DNA of 64,000 nt from Archaeoglobales archaeon (GTDB taxonomy: Archaea > Halobacteriota > Archaeoglobi > Archaeoglobales > Archaeoglobaceae): the NCBI GenBank assembly GCA_029984855.1, contig JARQZL010000056.1, positions 1 through 64,000 on the forward strand. Direction: 5' to 3'. A program made the translations under genes and the position numbers. Under the pieces are notes generated by a model. The model searched no databases, had not been told where the DNA came from, and was given only the letters and a program-made list of their open reading frames with translations. Each line of letters begins with the position of its first letter. The first letter of the stretch is position 1. Positions 17,839-27,465 of the stretch are shown piece after piece.

Positions 17839-18405
17839 ATGGTGAGACTATTCGTTGCTGTTGATGTGGATGACAAAATCAGGGATAAAATCTGTCAGAT
17901 GGAGGGTATTTTGAAAAAATACAGAGGATTGAAGACGGTCGAAAAGAGAAACATCCATTTCACTCTTAAGTTTCTTGGAGAGGTTCCCGGGAGCAGGATT
18001 AATGCTATTAAGAGGGGATTGTCGGAGATAGCTATGCAGCCATTCGGAGTGCATATCAAAGGAATAGGGTTTTTCCCCAATCAGAACAGGATAAGGGTGG
18101 TGTGGATTGGTATTGGTGAAGGAAGTGCTGAGATGGGCAGGCTGGCGATGGCCATAGATGACAGGATGAAAAGCCTTGGATTTAGAAAGGAGAAGGAATT
18201 TGTACCGCATGCAACAGTTGCAAGAATTAAGAAAATAACGCCCGAAGAAAGAGACAGATTGCTGAAAGAACTTAAGGGCTTTGAAGATGACTTTGGCTGG
18301 ATGCAGGTCAGAGATTTCAGACTGAAAAAGAGTACTCTCACACAAAAAGGGCCAGTATATGAGGATCTGGTTGTATATCCCCTGGGTGAAAAAGATGAAT
18401 GCTGA
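17839..18405 (+). CDS. thpR: RNA 2',3'-cyclic phosphodiesterase (2H family)
   Basis: A 188-residue 2H phosphoesterase. The two catalytic HXT motifs are HFTL (near residue 41) and HATV (near 127). The family opens 2',3'-cyclic phosphates at RNA ends and was first described as LigT. It overlaps the CCA-adding enzyme gene by 11 bases, forming an RNA 3'-end processing couple. The ATG at 17839 starts MVRLFVAVDVDD, the usual family N-terminus. Confidence 0.93.
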   Translation: MVRLFVAVDVDDKIRDKICQMEGILKKYRGLKTVEKRNIHFTLKFLGEVPGSRINAIKRGLSEIAMQPFGVHIKGIGFFPNQNRIRVVWIGIGEGSAEMGRLAMAIDDRMKSLGFRKEKEFVPHATVARIKKITPEERDRLLKELKGFEDDFGWMQVRDFRLKKSTLTQKGPVYEDLVVYPLGEKDEC

Positions 18406-19726
18406 AGAAGTTGTAAGGCAGGCCCTACCCCTTGTTGTCCCCACCGATGATGAGAGGAAAAAGGCAAGAGAGGCAGAAAAAGAGCTGAGGAAAAGGCTTG
18501 ATGGAACTGTTAAGAGCCCGCTTGAATACAGGTTTCTGGGAAGTTATGCAAGGGACACCTGGCTCAAAAACAACCTTGAAATTGATGTGTTCATTCTCTT
18601 TCCTGAAGATGTGCCGAAAGAGGAACTTGAAAGCACAGGACTTGAGATAGGAAAAGCTGTCGTTGATGAATACGAGTTGAGGTATGCAGCCCACCCCTAC
18701 GTTCATGGAAGGGTTAGAGGTGTTGAGGTAGATATAGTACCGTGCTACAGGCTGAAAAGTCCGAAGAAGATTAAATCGGCAGTCGACAGAACTCCCTTCC
18801 ACCATGAATGGCTTAAAGGCAGAATAAAGGGGAAGGAAAATGAAGTCAGGTTGCTGAAAAGCTTTCTGAGAGCAGCAGGAATATACGGGGCCGAGTACAG
18901 GATCAGAGGCTTCTCTGGCTACCTCTGCGAACTCCTTGTCGTTTTCTACGGTACATTCATTGAAGTGATAAAGAATGCTGCAAACTGGACGAGAGATACG
19001 GTGATAGATATTGGCAGAAAAAAAATTTACAGAAAGAAAGAGCTTGAATGCCTGCTTGTTATCGATCCGGTTGACGAAAGGAGGAACGTTGCAGCAAACC
19101 TAAAACTGGATAACCTTGCAAGGTTCGTTGTGTTATGCAGAGCTTTCATTGATTCCCCATCCGTGGATTTCTTCGTTGCAAGAGAATCCAAAGCGCCATC
19201 CATTGAAGCCATCCTTCCAGAACTGGAGAGGAGAGTTGTTTATGCAGTGGAGTTTGAAAAGCCGGATATTGTAGAGGATAACCTTTATCCCCAGCTTGAA
19301 AGGGCGTGCAGGAAACTGCACGAGTTTTTGAATAGGAACGGCTTCATGCCTCTTCGCTCTTCCTTCTTTGCGGGTAAGAAATGCTACTTGCTTTTCGAGG
19401 TGGGGGTTAAAGAGCACTCACCATTATCAAGGCAGATCGGCCCGCCATTCGAGGATAAAGAGCACATAAAGAATTTTCTTCGAAAGAAGAGAAAGTACGC
19501 AGTGTTTCTTGAAAATGGGAGATTCTGGGCATACAGAGAGAGAAAATTTACCGTAGCAAAAGAGGCGATAGAGTACTGCATAAGAGAGGAATATACTTCT
19601 ATGGGGAAAAATATTGGAGAGAATATGTTGAGATCCAAGATCCTTGAAGGTGTTGAACTTGTTTACTTCGAAGATTTAGCTTTCCTTGCATCGTTTCTGG
19701 CAATAGGTGATGGAAATGCGACTTGA
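18395..19726 (+). CDS. cca: CCA-adding enzyme, archaeal class I
   Basis: A 443-residue tRNA nucleotidyltransferase that builds or repairs the 3' CCA end. The nucleotidyltransferase signature GSYARDTWLKNNLEIDVFI (near residue 46) supplies the metal-binding acids, and the class I tail domain follows. It is functionally required because neither tRNA in this window encodes CCA. The ATG at 18395 follows GGGTGA at a spacing of about 6 and starts MNAEEVVRQAL. The longer reading from 18359 is out-of-family sequence. Confidence 0.95.
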   Translation: MNAEEVVRQALPLVVPTDDERKKAREAEKELRKRLDGTVKSPLEYRFLGSYARDTWLKNNLEIDVFILFPEDVPKEELESTGLEIGKAVVDEYELRYAAHPYVHGRVRGVEVDIVPCYRLKSPKKIKSAVDRTPFHHEWLKGRIKGKENEVRLLKSFLRAAGIYGAEYRIRGFSGYLCELLVVFYGTFIEVIKNAANWTRDTVIDIGRKKIYRKKELECLLVIDPVDERRNVAANLKLDNLARFVVLCRAFIDSPSVDFFVARESKAPSIEAILPELERRVVYAVEFEKPDIVEDNLYPQLERACRKLHEFLNRNGFMPLRSSFFAGKKCYLLFEVGVKEHSPLSRQIGPPFEDKEHIKNFLRKKRKYAVFLENGRFWAYRERKFTVAKEAIEYCIREEYTSMGKNIGENMLRSKILEGVELVYFEDLAFLASFLAIGDGNAT

Positions 19727-20117
19727 AGATGTCCTGACAGCAGACAGATTCCGGAAATTTCTGAACGCTGAGATCGAAGAAATAAAAGAGGGGTACGCAA
19801 AAGTCGGAGGAGTTGTCAGGGAAGAGTACACGAACTTTCATGGAACAGCCCACGGTTCATACATAGCGGCTCTTGCTGACTTTGCGCTCGGCATAGCGGC
19901 AAACTCCGACAATATCAAGAGGTTCGCAGTAACGATAAAGATGAACTACCTTAAACCGGCATTTCCAGGAGACAAACTTACAGCAGAGGCTTTCAGAAGA
20001 GGGGGAGGAAGAAATCTTGTCTTCTTTGAAATAGACGTCAGGAAGGGTGAACTCTCTATAGCAAGAGGAGATGCAATAGTCTACGGGAGAGAACAGATAG
20101 TAAAAGAAAAAGATTAA
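19716..20117 (+). CDS. Hotdog-fold thioesterase (PaaI-like)
   Basis: A 133-residue hotdog-fold protein. It shows the PaaI pattern NFHGTAHGSYIAALADFALGIAAN followed by VTIKMNYLKPAFPGDKLTAEA, as in acyl-CoA thioesterases that hydrolyse phenylacetyl- or similar CoA esters. The ATG at 19716 has GGTGAT at the right distance and lies inside the 3' end of cca; ATG 19710 and GTG 19707 are alternatives. Its substrate is unknown, and the neighbours suggest only co-transcription. Confidence 0.88.
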   Translation: MRLEDVLTADRFRKFLNAEIEEIKEGYAKVGGVVREEYTNFHGTAHGSYIAALADFALGIAANSDNIKRFAVTIKMNYLKPAFPGDKLTAEAFRRGGGRNLVFFEIDVRKGELSIARGDAIVYGREQIVKEKD

Positions 20118-20141
20118 AGGAGGTAAATTGAAGAGTATACT

Positions 20142-20570
20142 ATGAAGCTTGAAGAAATAGTCAGACTCCTTAAAAAAATGGGCTACACAGTAGAGTCTGA
20201 CGGTTCAAAGTCCTTTGAAGTCAATGGAGAGGTTTTTAAAGCAGCAGCGGATGCAATAGCTCTCGTAAAAGATACCAAATTCATTCTTGTAAAGCAGGAA
20301 GAGACGGCGAGGCCATTAACACCTCTCGAAAGAAGAACAGTTGCAATTGCAAGGTTACTGGGCGTTTCCGGCTTTGTAATTTTAACAAACGAGCTGGAAA
20401 CTGTGTTTCTGGATGTAGAGACAGGAAAAAGAGTTGATGGAATACCGGATGCATCAAATGCCACTTCAAAGCAAATAAACTTTGACGAGGAGAAAGAAAA
20501 AAGAATTGTGGCCGCAATTGACTCCATCAGATGCTCCTGCTGTGAATCCAGCTGTCGTTTAACTGACTAA
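20142..20570 (+). CDS. Hypothetical protein with C-terminal cysteine cluster
   Basis: A 142-residue protein. Residues 1-120 resemble a small alpha/beta nuclease-like or HsdR-N-like fold (FILVKQEETARPLTPLERRTVAIARLLGVSGFVILTNELETVFLDV). The end carries CSCCESSC, four cysteines that could bind a metal. GGAGGT lies 17 bases before the ATG, further than normal. An in-frame ATT sits directly after it, but I keep the ATG. The 3' end overlaps the convergent glpA gene by 12 bases. The fold assignment is tentative. Confidence 0.65.
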   Translation: MKLEEIVRLLKKMGYTVESDGSKSFEVNGEVFKAAADAIALVKDTKFILVKQEETARPLTPLERRTVAIARLLGVSGFVILTNELETVFLDVETGKRVDGIPDASNATSKQINFDEEKEKRIVAAIDSIRCSCCESSCRLTD

Positions 20571-22172
20571 CCACTTTTTACTCTTTTCAACCTCTCTTAG
20601 GTATTCCTCCACTTCTCTTGCGGTACGTTCTTCACTCCATCCAAGAAGTTTGCCCATGTGCACGGCTATACGCTCTGCAATCTCCCTGTCTGGAGACTTG
20701 AAGAACAGACCGAGCCTCCTTATCATAACATCTATGAGCTTTACAGCAAACTCTTTTTCAACAGCAAAATTTATCTCCGCCCATATGTACGGTTTATCAC
20801 TCAGAATTCTTTCTTTAAGAGTTTTATCTCTGGCAAGTTTCAGGATTCTGTCAATTTCTTTCCTGTCGTAGGTCTGGCGAAGATGCTCGGCTATGTCATC
20901 ATCAAAATCGAGAGGGAGCATATATTCCTCCTTGAGCGGAACAGTGTGTGTTATACACTCTTTATTTGAGATTCTATCAACGACGTCCTTTGCCATCACC
21001 CGGTACGTTGTCAGCTTCCCTCCGAGGATTGTGATAATACCCTTATCCTCCACAATCCTGTGCTCCCTTGTAACATCGGTTGCCTTTAGTCCGGTTACGT
21101 TGATGAGCGGTCTTATACCCGAGTACGTTGTGACAATATCCCGGTAGTCAACATTTACAGAGGGAAAATACTTGTTCACCACGTCAAGAAGATAGTCAAC
21201 CTCTTTCTTGGTTGCCCTTACTTCATCCGGGTCTTCGTGATATTCTATTTCCGTCGTTCCCACAATCACCACTTCATCCCAGGGTATGGCGAAAGTCAGT
21301 CTTCCGTCAGCAGCTTCCATAACAACTGCATTTCTTATGTTCAGCCTCTCTCTTGGCAGTACGATGTGAGAACCCTTTGTGGGTCTCAGCATCCTGTTCT
21401 TTATTCCGGCTCTCTCTCTCACCAGATCAGCCCATGGCCCAGAAGCGATTACAATCTTTTTTGCATTGATCGTGAATTCTCCTCCTCTGAGCTTGTCTCT
21501 TACTCTGGCAACAAATCCTCCTCCATTCCTGCCAAATTCCACAGCTTCAGTGTAGTTGAGGCATATCGCCCCGTATTCTCTTGCCTTCTTTACCACAGCA
21601 AGTGTCAGCCTGTAGTCAACACCAAAAGCATCCCAGTAAATCCCACCCCCCTTCAGACTTGCAGGATTTAGGAGGGGCTCAGCCTCAAGCACTTCATTCC
21701 TGCTAAGAATTCTGTGGTTCTTTATCTTCATCCTGCCGGCAAGGAGGTCATACAGTGTGACTGCCATCCTGAGAGCAAGAGGGGCTTTAACCAGTTCCAT
21801 CATTGTGGTTTTTTCTGGTGATAATGCCCACAGTAAGAGCTTTTTTATGTCCTTAAAGCCTCCATCGTAAACAGGTATGAGAAAGGGGAGGGGTTTTACG
21901 AGTCCGGGAGCGAGCTTGAGGAGTAAACCTCTCTCATGCAGCGCCTCAAAAACAAGTTTGAAGTCCCTGTTCTTGAGATATCTGATTCCCCCATGGATGA
22001 GCTTGGAGGATGCGCTGCTCGTTCCTCCCCCAAAATCACCCTTTTCTACCAGAATTACCTTTAATCCTCTCGAGGCTGCATCAAGGGCAATTCCTGCCCC
22101 GGTTATCCCGCCCCCTACAATAAGTAATTCAGTCAGTAATTCAGTCTTTTCTCTGAAGTTATCATGCACCAT
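20559..22172 (-). CDS. glpA: FAD-dependent glycerol-3-phosphate dehydrogenase (GlpA/GlpD)
   Basis: A 537-residue flavoprotein. The dinucleotide-binding motif LLIVGGGITGAGIALDAASRG is at the start, GGGTSSASSKLIHGGIRYL (FAD/substrate site) follows, and a C-terminal GlpA/D cap domain closes the protein. It oxidises sn-glycerol-3-phosphate to DHAP with electrons to quinone. In archaea, whose own lipids use glycerol-1-phosphate, this is a catabolic enzyme, for example for glycerol from bacterial lipids. No glpK or GlpB/C partner is adjacent. The TATA-rich start suggests a leaderless message. Confidence 0.9.
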   Translation of the reverse strand: MVHDNFREKTELLTELLIVGGGITGAGIALDAASRGLKVILVEKGDFGGGTSSASSKLIHGGIRYLKNRDFKLVFEALHERGLLLKLAPGLVKPLPFLIPVYDGGFKDIKKLLLWALSPEKTTMMELVKAPLALRMAVTLYDLLAGRMKIKNHRILSRNEVLEAEPLLNPASLKGGGIYWDAFGVDYRLTLAVVKKAREYGAICLNYTEAVEFGRNGGGFVARVRDKLRGGEFTINAKKIVIASGPWADLVRERAGIKNRMLRPTKGSHIVLPRERLNIRNAVVMEAADGRLTFAIPWDEVVIVGTTEIEYHEDPDEVRATKKEVDYLLDVVNKYFPSVNVDYRDIVTTYSGIRPLINVTGLKATDVTREHRIVEDKGIITILGGKLTTYRVMAKDVVDRISNKECITHTVPLKEEYMLPLDFDDDIAEHLRQTYDRKEIDRILKLARDKTLKERILSDKPYIWAEINFAVEKEFAVKLIDVMIRRLGLFFKSPDREIAERIAVHMGKLLGWSEERTAREVEEYLREVEKSKKWLVS

Positions 22173-22223
22173 AGTGGGTTTTAAAATTTAAATTTTTTAA
22201 ACAATGCGGTGAAAAAATATATC
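22173..22223. promoter_or_regulatory. Bidirectional promoter between glpA and the DHH gene
   Basis: A 51-bp gap with TTTTAAAATTTAAATTTTTTAA at 22180-22200, which offers TATA boxes on both strands. It lies about 10-25 bp from the glpA ATG (22172) and from the DHH gene starts. The compact arrangement implies coordinated or mutually exclusive firing. Confidence 0.55.
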
Positions 22224-23453
22224 ATGACTGTGAGCAGCTTCCTTAACCATGAGTTTGTCGCAAGACTGGAGCAGATGGGAAAGATGATAACGGATTATGA
22301 GGGAGAGAGAGTTGTAATTGCCCATCACAATGACGCAGATGGTATATGCTCTGCTGCAATTCTTTCAAAGCTCTGTGAGATTCTCGGGCATCGTGTTGAA
22401 CTTATATGTATTGAAAAGGTGCATCCTGCTATTGTTGAAGTGATTCACGGCAGGCATGAGGGGTGTGCGGTCATTTACACCGACCTCGCTGGGCTTGCCG
22501 CCGACATGATAGAAAGGGTTAACGCCGGAAGATGCAAAGTAATGATAATAGACCATCATCCCGCAAAGGCGATAGAGAGCAGGGATGTCACTGTTTTCGA
22601 TCCCGAGCTTTTTGGAATATCCGGAGATACATTTGTTTCAGCCTCAACGCTGAACTATCTGTTGAGTGCGTGCATAAGCGAAGAGATGCAGCGTTATGCC
22701 TATCTTGCTGTAATAGGCTCTGTTGGTGATTATCACGACAGATCCGGGGGAGTTCTCGGCTTCGACAGATTTGTGCTTGACGAGGCAATCAATCTGGGAC
22801 AGGCCAGGATAAAAATAGAACGCTTTAAAGAGAGATACTTCATAGATTTCTTCGACGAGTTTGCAGATATCGTTGCTGAAAGGCTTACTGCACTTGGTGT
22901 CGTTGCATACGAGGCAATGGGATACAGGAAAGGAGTAAAGGCATGTTTGGAAGGATTCGATGAAAAAACTATAGACGAAGTTGAAAGGCTGGAAAAGGTG
23001 AGGGATGAGAAGTTCGAAAAAGCAATACTCATGCTCAGAAATGGAGGGCTGAACATCGAAAAATACTGTCAGTGGTTCCATCTTGGCGATTCCTTCTCAC
23101 CCATGGGTGTTAAAGCTGTTGGAGAATTCTGTCAGAAGATAAAGGACATGGTCTTCGTCAAGGAGGATCGTTATATCCTGGGCTTTCAGAACTGCCCGAA
23201 GGACATTCCTGATTTAGGAGAGTTCAAGTGGAACGTAGTGAAGCTAAGCGGTAGAGTGCCAATCCCTCTCGAAAGGAAAATACTCAACAATGAGGCTCCC
23301 GGACTGGATGTTCTGATCCCGGCTGCAAGCGAGGCTGTTGGTGGAATTGCCGATGCAACTCACAGAATTGCTGCAGCAACGCTCGTGGATATGGGAAAGG
23401 AGGAGGAATTTATAAAGGTGTTTGAGGAGAAAGTTGAAAGCTTCAGACACTGA
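22224..23453 (+). CDS. DHH-family phosphoesterase (archaeal RecJ-like)
   Basis: A protein of about 409 residues with the DHH core motifs VIAHHNDADGICSAAIL (motif I), YTDLAG (motif II) and IDHHPAK (motif III). A later GSVGDY block and a C-terminal DHHA1-type substrate domain with GGIADATHRIAAA follow. Archaeal relatives include RecJ-like nucleases and the GINS-associated nuclease, but some are oligonucleotide or cyclic-dinucleotide phosphodiesterases. The ATG at 22224 is preceded by GGTGA at 11 bases. A GTG at 22209 would add five residues. Confidence 0.85.
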   Translation: MTVSSFLNHEFVARLEQMGKMITDYEGERVVIAHHNDADGICSAAILSKLCEILGHRVELICIEKVHPAIVEVIHGRHEGCAVIYTDLAGLAADMIERVNAGRCKVMIIDHHPAKAIESRDVTVFDPELFGISGDTFVSASTLNYLLSACISEEMQRYAYLAVIGSVGDYHDRSGGVLGFDRFVLDEAINLGQARIKIERFKERYFIDFFDEFADIVAERLTALGVVAYEAMGYRKGVKACLEGFDEKTIDEVERLEKVRDEKFEKAILMLRNGGLNIEKYCQWFHLGDSFSPMGVKAVGEFCQKIKDMVFVKEDRYILGFQNCPKDIPDLGEFKWNVVKLSGRVPIPLERKILNNEAPGLDVLIPAASEAVGGIADATHRIAAATLVDMGKEEEFIKVFEEKVESFRH

Positions 23454-23500
23454 GATTCACCATTCGAAAAGTATTATATATCCGCAATCACCCGTACTTA

Positions 23501-23941
23501 ATGATGAGGCTTGCAAAAACTGTGCTGGCTCTTATTCTGCTTGCAATTGTTTTTTGCGGTTGTTCACAGCAAGCTGAAAAGTTGCCTGCGATTAAGGTTG
23601 ATTTCATGCACTACAACATTTCAGGCACGCATCTGTTAAAAATAAACAGTGCAAAAGCTGTTTACATCAATCTGAGCGAAGCTCCGGAAAAGATCTACGA
23701 GCAGTTTAATGTACCGTTTCCCGGAATCCACGTATTCGCATACACCTCTAAGGGTGTTACGCCAGTGACATGGGTTCCCATAAATACCGAGGGGGACAAC
23801 ATAACAGCCTACATCGGGTTCAAGAGTCCTGAAGATGTGCCAAAGAAGGGAGAGGTACTTATAGTCGTTGTTGATGCTGTTAACCGCATAGGGAAGAGCT
23901 ATGCCACAGACTCAACGAGAATTACATGGAATCCAAAATGA
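23501..23941 (+). CDS. Predicted secreted lipoprotein, unknown function
   Basis: A 146-residue protein with a signal peptide ending in the lipobox-like VFCGC (Cys near residue 21), followed by Gln-Gln, so it is probably membrane-tethered outside the cell. The mature part is beta-rich (THLLKINSAKAVYINLSEAP). A TATA box at 23474-23480 sits 24-27 bp before ATG 23501, suggesting a leaderless message. An adjacent ATG at 23504 is equally possible. No family was recognised. Confidence 0.75.
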   Translation: MMRLAKTVLALILLAIVFCGCSQQAEKLPAIKVDFMHYNISGTHLLKINSAKAVYINLSEAPEKIYEQFNVPFPGIHVFAYTSKGVTPVTWVPINTEGDNITAYIGFKSPEDVPKKGEVLIVVVDAVNRIGKSYATDSTRITWNPK

Positions 23942-24065
23942 ACAAGGAACTGGAAATCGATGACTCAGGAGTATTCAGAGTAAGCTTCTCAATCCAAACT
24001 TCTTTTTCTTTCATAATAGGGTTTGCTTTGATAATTTTTTTAAATCCCACGGAAAGCGAAAAGGC

Positions 24066-26864
24066 ATGCATGACGTTAACTTCAGGGAGATAGAGAAAAA
24101 ATGGCAGAAAAAGTGGGAGGAAAGCGGAATTTTTAACGCAGAACCGGATTCAAGACCAAAATTCTTTTTGACGATTCCATATCCCTACCTCAACGGGAAT
24201 TTGCACGCAGGACACACAAGAACTTTTACCATAGGTGATACAGTTGCGCGCTATAAGAGAATGCTCGGGTATAACGTGCTTTATCCTCTGGGCTTTCACG
24301 TTACCGGCACACCAATCATAGGGCTTGCGGAGCTGATTGCAAGGAGAGATGAGAGGACGATGAAAGTCTACACAGAGTATCACGACGTCCCGTACGACAT
24401 ACTTGTAACCCTCACAACTCCGGAAAAGATTGTCGAGTACTTCTCACAGGAGGCGGTAAAAGCCCTGAAATCAATAGGATACTCAATAGACTGGAGAAGA
24501 TCCTTTACAACAACGGATAAGGAATATCAGTGCTTCATTGAATGGCAGTACTGGAAGCTGAGGGAGAAAGGCCTTATTGTAAAGGGTACGCACCCAGTCC
24601 GGTACTGCCCACACGATGCAAATCCCGTGGAAGATCACGACCTGCTCATGGGCGAGAGCGCAACGATTGTTGACTTTACGGTAATCAAGTTCTACCTTGA
24701 TGATATTGTCTTTCCCTGTGCAACTCTACGGCCGGAAACCGTGTTTGGCGTCACGAATATATGGCTCAAGCCAGCAAAGTACGTTCTTGCAAGAGTAAAT
24801 GAGGAGAGGTGGCTCGTAAGCAAGGAAGCTTACGAAAAACTGACGTACACGGAAAAGCAGGTTGAGCTCATTAAAGAAGTTGATGCGGGACAGTACTTTG
24901 GCAAGCTCGTAGAAAATCCGGTTACTAAAAATAAAGTTCCCATTCTACCAGCTGATTTTGTGGATACAGATAACGCAACTGGTGTTGTGATGAGTGTGCC
25001 AGCCCACGCCCCTTACGACTACGTTGCCGTTGAGGAGCTGAAGAAGAATGACAGGCTAAAAGAGTTTGGAATCAATAAAAGCGTTGTAGATTCAATTCAG
25101 CCAGTCGTCCTCATAAAAATCGAGGGCGAAGAAGGGGGGATTCCAGCAAAGCAAATCGTTGAAGAAATGGGAATAAAAAGCCAGAAAGAGCGGGAAAAAC
25201 TCGATAAGGCGACGAGTACGCTTTACAAAAAGGAGTACCATAAAGGCATCCTTCTCGGTGTTACAGGCAGTTATGCGGGAATGAAGGTGTCTGAGGTTAA
25301 AGAGCGCATTCAGAGCGAGCTGATTGACAGAGGAATCGGTGATGTATTTTACGAATTCAGCGAGAAGCCGGTGGTTTGCAGATGTGGAACGAAGTGTGTT
25401 GTGAAGGTTGTGAGAGACCAGTGGTTCCTCAACTACTCAAACCCGGATTGGAAAAGAAAGGTGTTCGATTTACTGGAAAAGATGACGATAATACCTGATT
25501 ACTACAAGGAGGAGTTCAGGAACAAGGTAGAATGGCTGAAGGATAAGGCCTGCGCCCGTAGAAAAGGTCTCGGCACGCACATCCCGTGGGATAAGGAGTG
25601 GCTGATAGAAAGTCTTTCAGATTCCACTATATACATGGCATACTACATACTCGCAAAGTTCATCAACGCTGGAAAACTCAAAGCTGAAAACATAACACCC
25701 GAACTCCTCGACTACGTTCTCCTTGGCAATGGAGATGCCGAAAAGGCAGCAAGTTCAGCGGGCATTGAAAAGAATATTGTTGGAGAAATAAGGAACGACT
25801 TTACCTACTGGTACCCCGTGGATTTAAGAAGCTCGGGCAAGGATCTCGTTGCCAACCACCTGCTCTTCTTTCTCTTCCACCATGTAGCAATATTCAGCGA
25901 GGAGTACTGGCCTAAAGCCATAGCTGTGAACGGCTACGTCAGCCTCGAGGGAAAGAAGATGAGCAAGAGCAAGGGTCCGCTGCTCACGATGAAGAGAGCT
26001 GTGGAAGAAAATGGAGCGGATGTAACCAGGATGTACATCCTATATGCATCTGAGTACGACAGCGATGCAGACTGGAGAAAGAAGGATGTCGAGAGCCTTG
26101 CCGCTCACCTCAAGAGGTTCTACAGCCTTGCAAAGGAGTACTACACAAGGGAAGTCAAGGAGATAAGCAGACTCGACAGTTGGCTCATCAGCAGATTTCA
26201 GAGAGCTGTGAAGGAGACGAGGGAAGCCATGGATAGACTTCAGACGAGAAGGGCTGTAAATACTGCATTTTTTGAAGTAATGGCTGACGTGCGGTGGTAT
26301 CTCAGAAGGGGAGGAAATAACTTGGCAATCATCTTCGACGACTGGTTAAGGCTTCTCTCGCCATTTGCCCCGCACATATGCGAGGAGATATGGCACTGGA
26401 AGCACGATTCGTTCATAAGCCTCGAGAAGTATCCTGAATACGACGAATCCAAGATTGATGCCGAGGCTGAAGCTGTGGAGGAGTACATTAAAAATGTTCG
26501 GGAAGATATCAAGGAAGTTCTGAAGTTCGTTAAAGCAAGAAAAGTTTACATAGCCCCTGCAGAACAGTGGAAAAGCGAAGTGGCAGAGATAGCCGCAAGG
26601 GCGGGGAACATGAAGGATGCCATGAAGGAGATTATGGCGGATAAGAAGTTTAAAGGAATGGCAAAGGAAGTTTCTGCATTTGTCAAGCGGGTATTTAAGG
26701 TAAAGATGAAAGGACTGACTGTCAGAGAGGAGGATGTTATTAAGGAGAATCTCGAATTCCTTAAGAGGGAGCTCGGAGTGGAAGTTATACTGGATTCCGA
26801 GAAAGTTCCTGAGGATAAAAGAAGATCCGCAATACCGGGGAAACCGGCGATATATGCCGTTTGA
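24066..26864 (+). CDS. leuS: Leucyl-tRNA synthetase, archaeal type
   Basis: A 932-residue class Ia synthetase. The HIGH-like motif is PYPYLNGNLHAGHTRTF (near residue 40) and KMSKSKG lies near 640. An editing CP1 insertion follows the archaeal/eukaryotic arrangement (ATLRPETVFGVTN). The length agrees with archaeal LeuRS. The promoter TTTTTTAAATC at 24036-24046 is about 24 bp from the ATG. It charges the tRNA-Leu(TAG) species encoded at 11.8 kb, among others. Confidence 0.97.
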   Translation: MHDVNFREIEKKWQKKWEESGIFNAEPDSRPKFFLTIPYPYLNGNLHAGHTRTFTIGDTVARYKRMLGYNVLYPLGFHVTGTPIIGLAELIARRDERTMKVYTEYHDVPYDILVTLTTPEKIVEYFSQEAVKALKSIGYSIDWRRSFTTTDKEYQCFIEWQYWKLREKGLIVKGTHPVRYCPHDANPVEDHDLLMGESATIVDFTVIKFYLDDIVFPCATLRPETVFGVTNIWLKPAKYVLARVNEERWLVSKEAYEKLTYTEKQVELIKEVDAGQYFGKLVENPVTKNKVPILPADFVDTDNATGVVMSVPAHAPYDYVAVEELKKNDRLKEFGINKSVVDSIQPVVLIKIEGEEGGIPAKQIVEEMGIKSQKEREKLDKATSTLYKKEYHKGILLGVTGSYAGMKVSEVKERIQSELIDRGIGDVFYEFSEKPVVCRCGTKCVVKVVRDQWFLNYSNPDWKRKVFDLLEKMTIIPDYYKEEFRNKVEWLKDKACARRKGLGTHIPWDKEWLIESLSDSTIYMAYYILAKFINAGKLKAENITPELLDYVLLGNGDAEKAASSAGIEKNIVGEIRNDFTYWYPVDLRSSGKDLVANHLLFFLFHHVAIFSEEYWPKAIAVNGYVSLEGKKMSKSKGPLLTMKRAVEENGADVTRMYILYASEYDSDADWRKKDVESLAAHLKRFYSLAKEYYTREVKEISRLDSWLISRFQRAVKETREAMDRLQTRRAVNTAFFEVMADVRWYLRRGGNNLAIIFDDWLRLLSPFAPHICEEIWHWKHDSFISLEKYPEYDESKIDAEAEAVEEYIKNVREDIKEVLKFVKARKVYIAPAEQWKSEVAEIAARAGNMKDAMKEIMADKKFKGMAKEVSAFVKRVFKVKMKGLTVREEDVIKENLEFLKRELGVEVILDSEKVPEDKRRSAIPGKPAIYAV

Positions 26865-26910
26865 GAACAATATTTATATATTCGGTATAAATTCCAGAAG
26901 GTGCGGAGAA

Positions 26911-27465
26911 ATGAGTGAAATGACGAGCGCAAGAATGGTGGCCGGAGAGTACGTTCAGGAGAGCTGTAGCATGGCATCTCAGAAATGGGTACCGAAAAAG
27001 GTGTTCTTCACCAAAGGCGTGGGTAGCCACGGGGATGCCTTAGTTAGCTTTGAGCTTGCTTTGAGGGATGCTGGCATAGCAAAATTCAACCTCGTGCCAG
27101 TGAGCAGTATCTACCCACCGGGATGCGAGGTTGTTGAGAGGGAAGACGGCCTTAAAGAGCTCTACCCCGGGCAGATTGTTTTCTGTGTAATGGCAAGGAT
27201 GACAAGCAATGAAGCTGGCAGGGAGATCTTTGCAACTATTGGTGCAGCAATTTCATCCGACCCCAGCCTGAACGGTTACCTGACAGAATACTACGGTTAC
27301 TGCAACGGCAGAGATGTAGGCAAATACGCAGAGGAGATGGCAGCATACATGCTCAGGACTGCCTTTGGAATTGAACCGGCAAAGACCTTCAGCGTTACAG
27401 CAAAAACAGTAGTGGAGGAGGGGATGCACGCCACAGCTGTTGCTGCAGCTGTTTTTGTTATGTAA
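26911..27465 (+). CDS. pdaD: Pyruvoyl-dependent arginine decarboxylase
   Basis: A 184-residue proenzyme. It self-cleaves at the serine pair in VPVSSIYPPGCE (near residue 65) to create the pyruvoyl group, then converts arginine to agmatine for polyamine and agmatidine synthesis. VFFTKGVGSHGDALVSFELAL and TVVEEGMHATAVAAAVF are family landmarks. A TATA box lies at 26871-26880, with GGTG/GGAG just before ATG 26911. Starts at 26920 or 26971 (MASQKW) would give shorter forms closer to the usual 160-170 residues. Confidence 0.93.
   Translation: MSEMTSARMVAGEYVQESCSMASQKWVPKKVFFTKGVGSHGDALVSFELALRDAGIAKFNLVPVSSIYPPGCEVVEREDGLKELYPGQIVFCVMARMTSNEAGREIFATIGAAISSDPSLNGYLTEYYGYCNGRDVGKYAEEMAAYMLRTAFGIEPAKTFSVTAKTVVEEGMHATAVAAAVFVM

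Noticed and set aside
23938..24093. A 51-residue frame with a hydrophobic stretch, overlapping the lipoprotein stop (ATGA)
   Set aside because: It runs over the leuS promoter and into the leuS coding region, and the rest of the sequence is not protein-like. The ATGA overlap alone is weak support.
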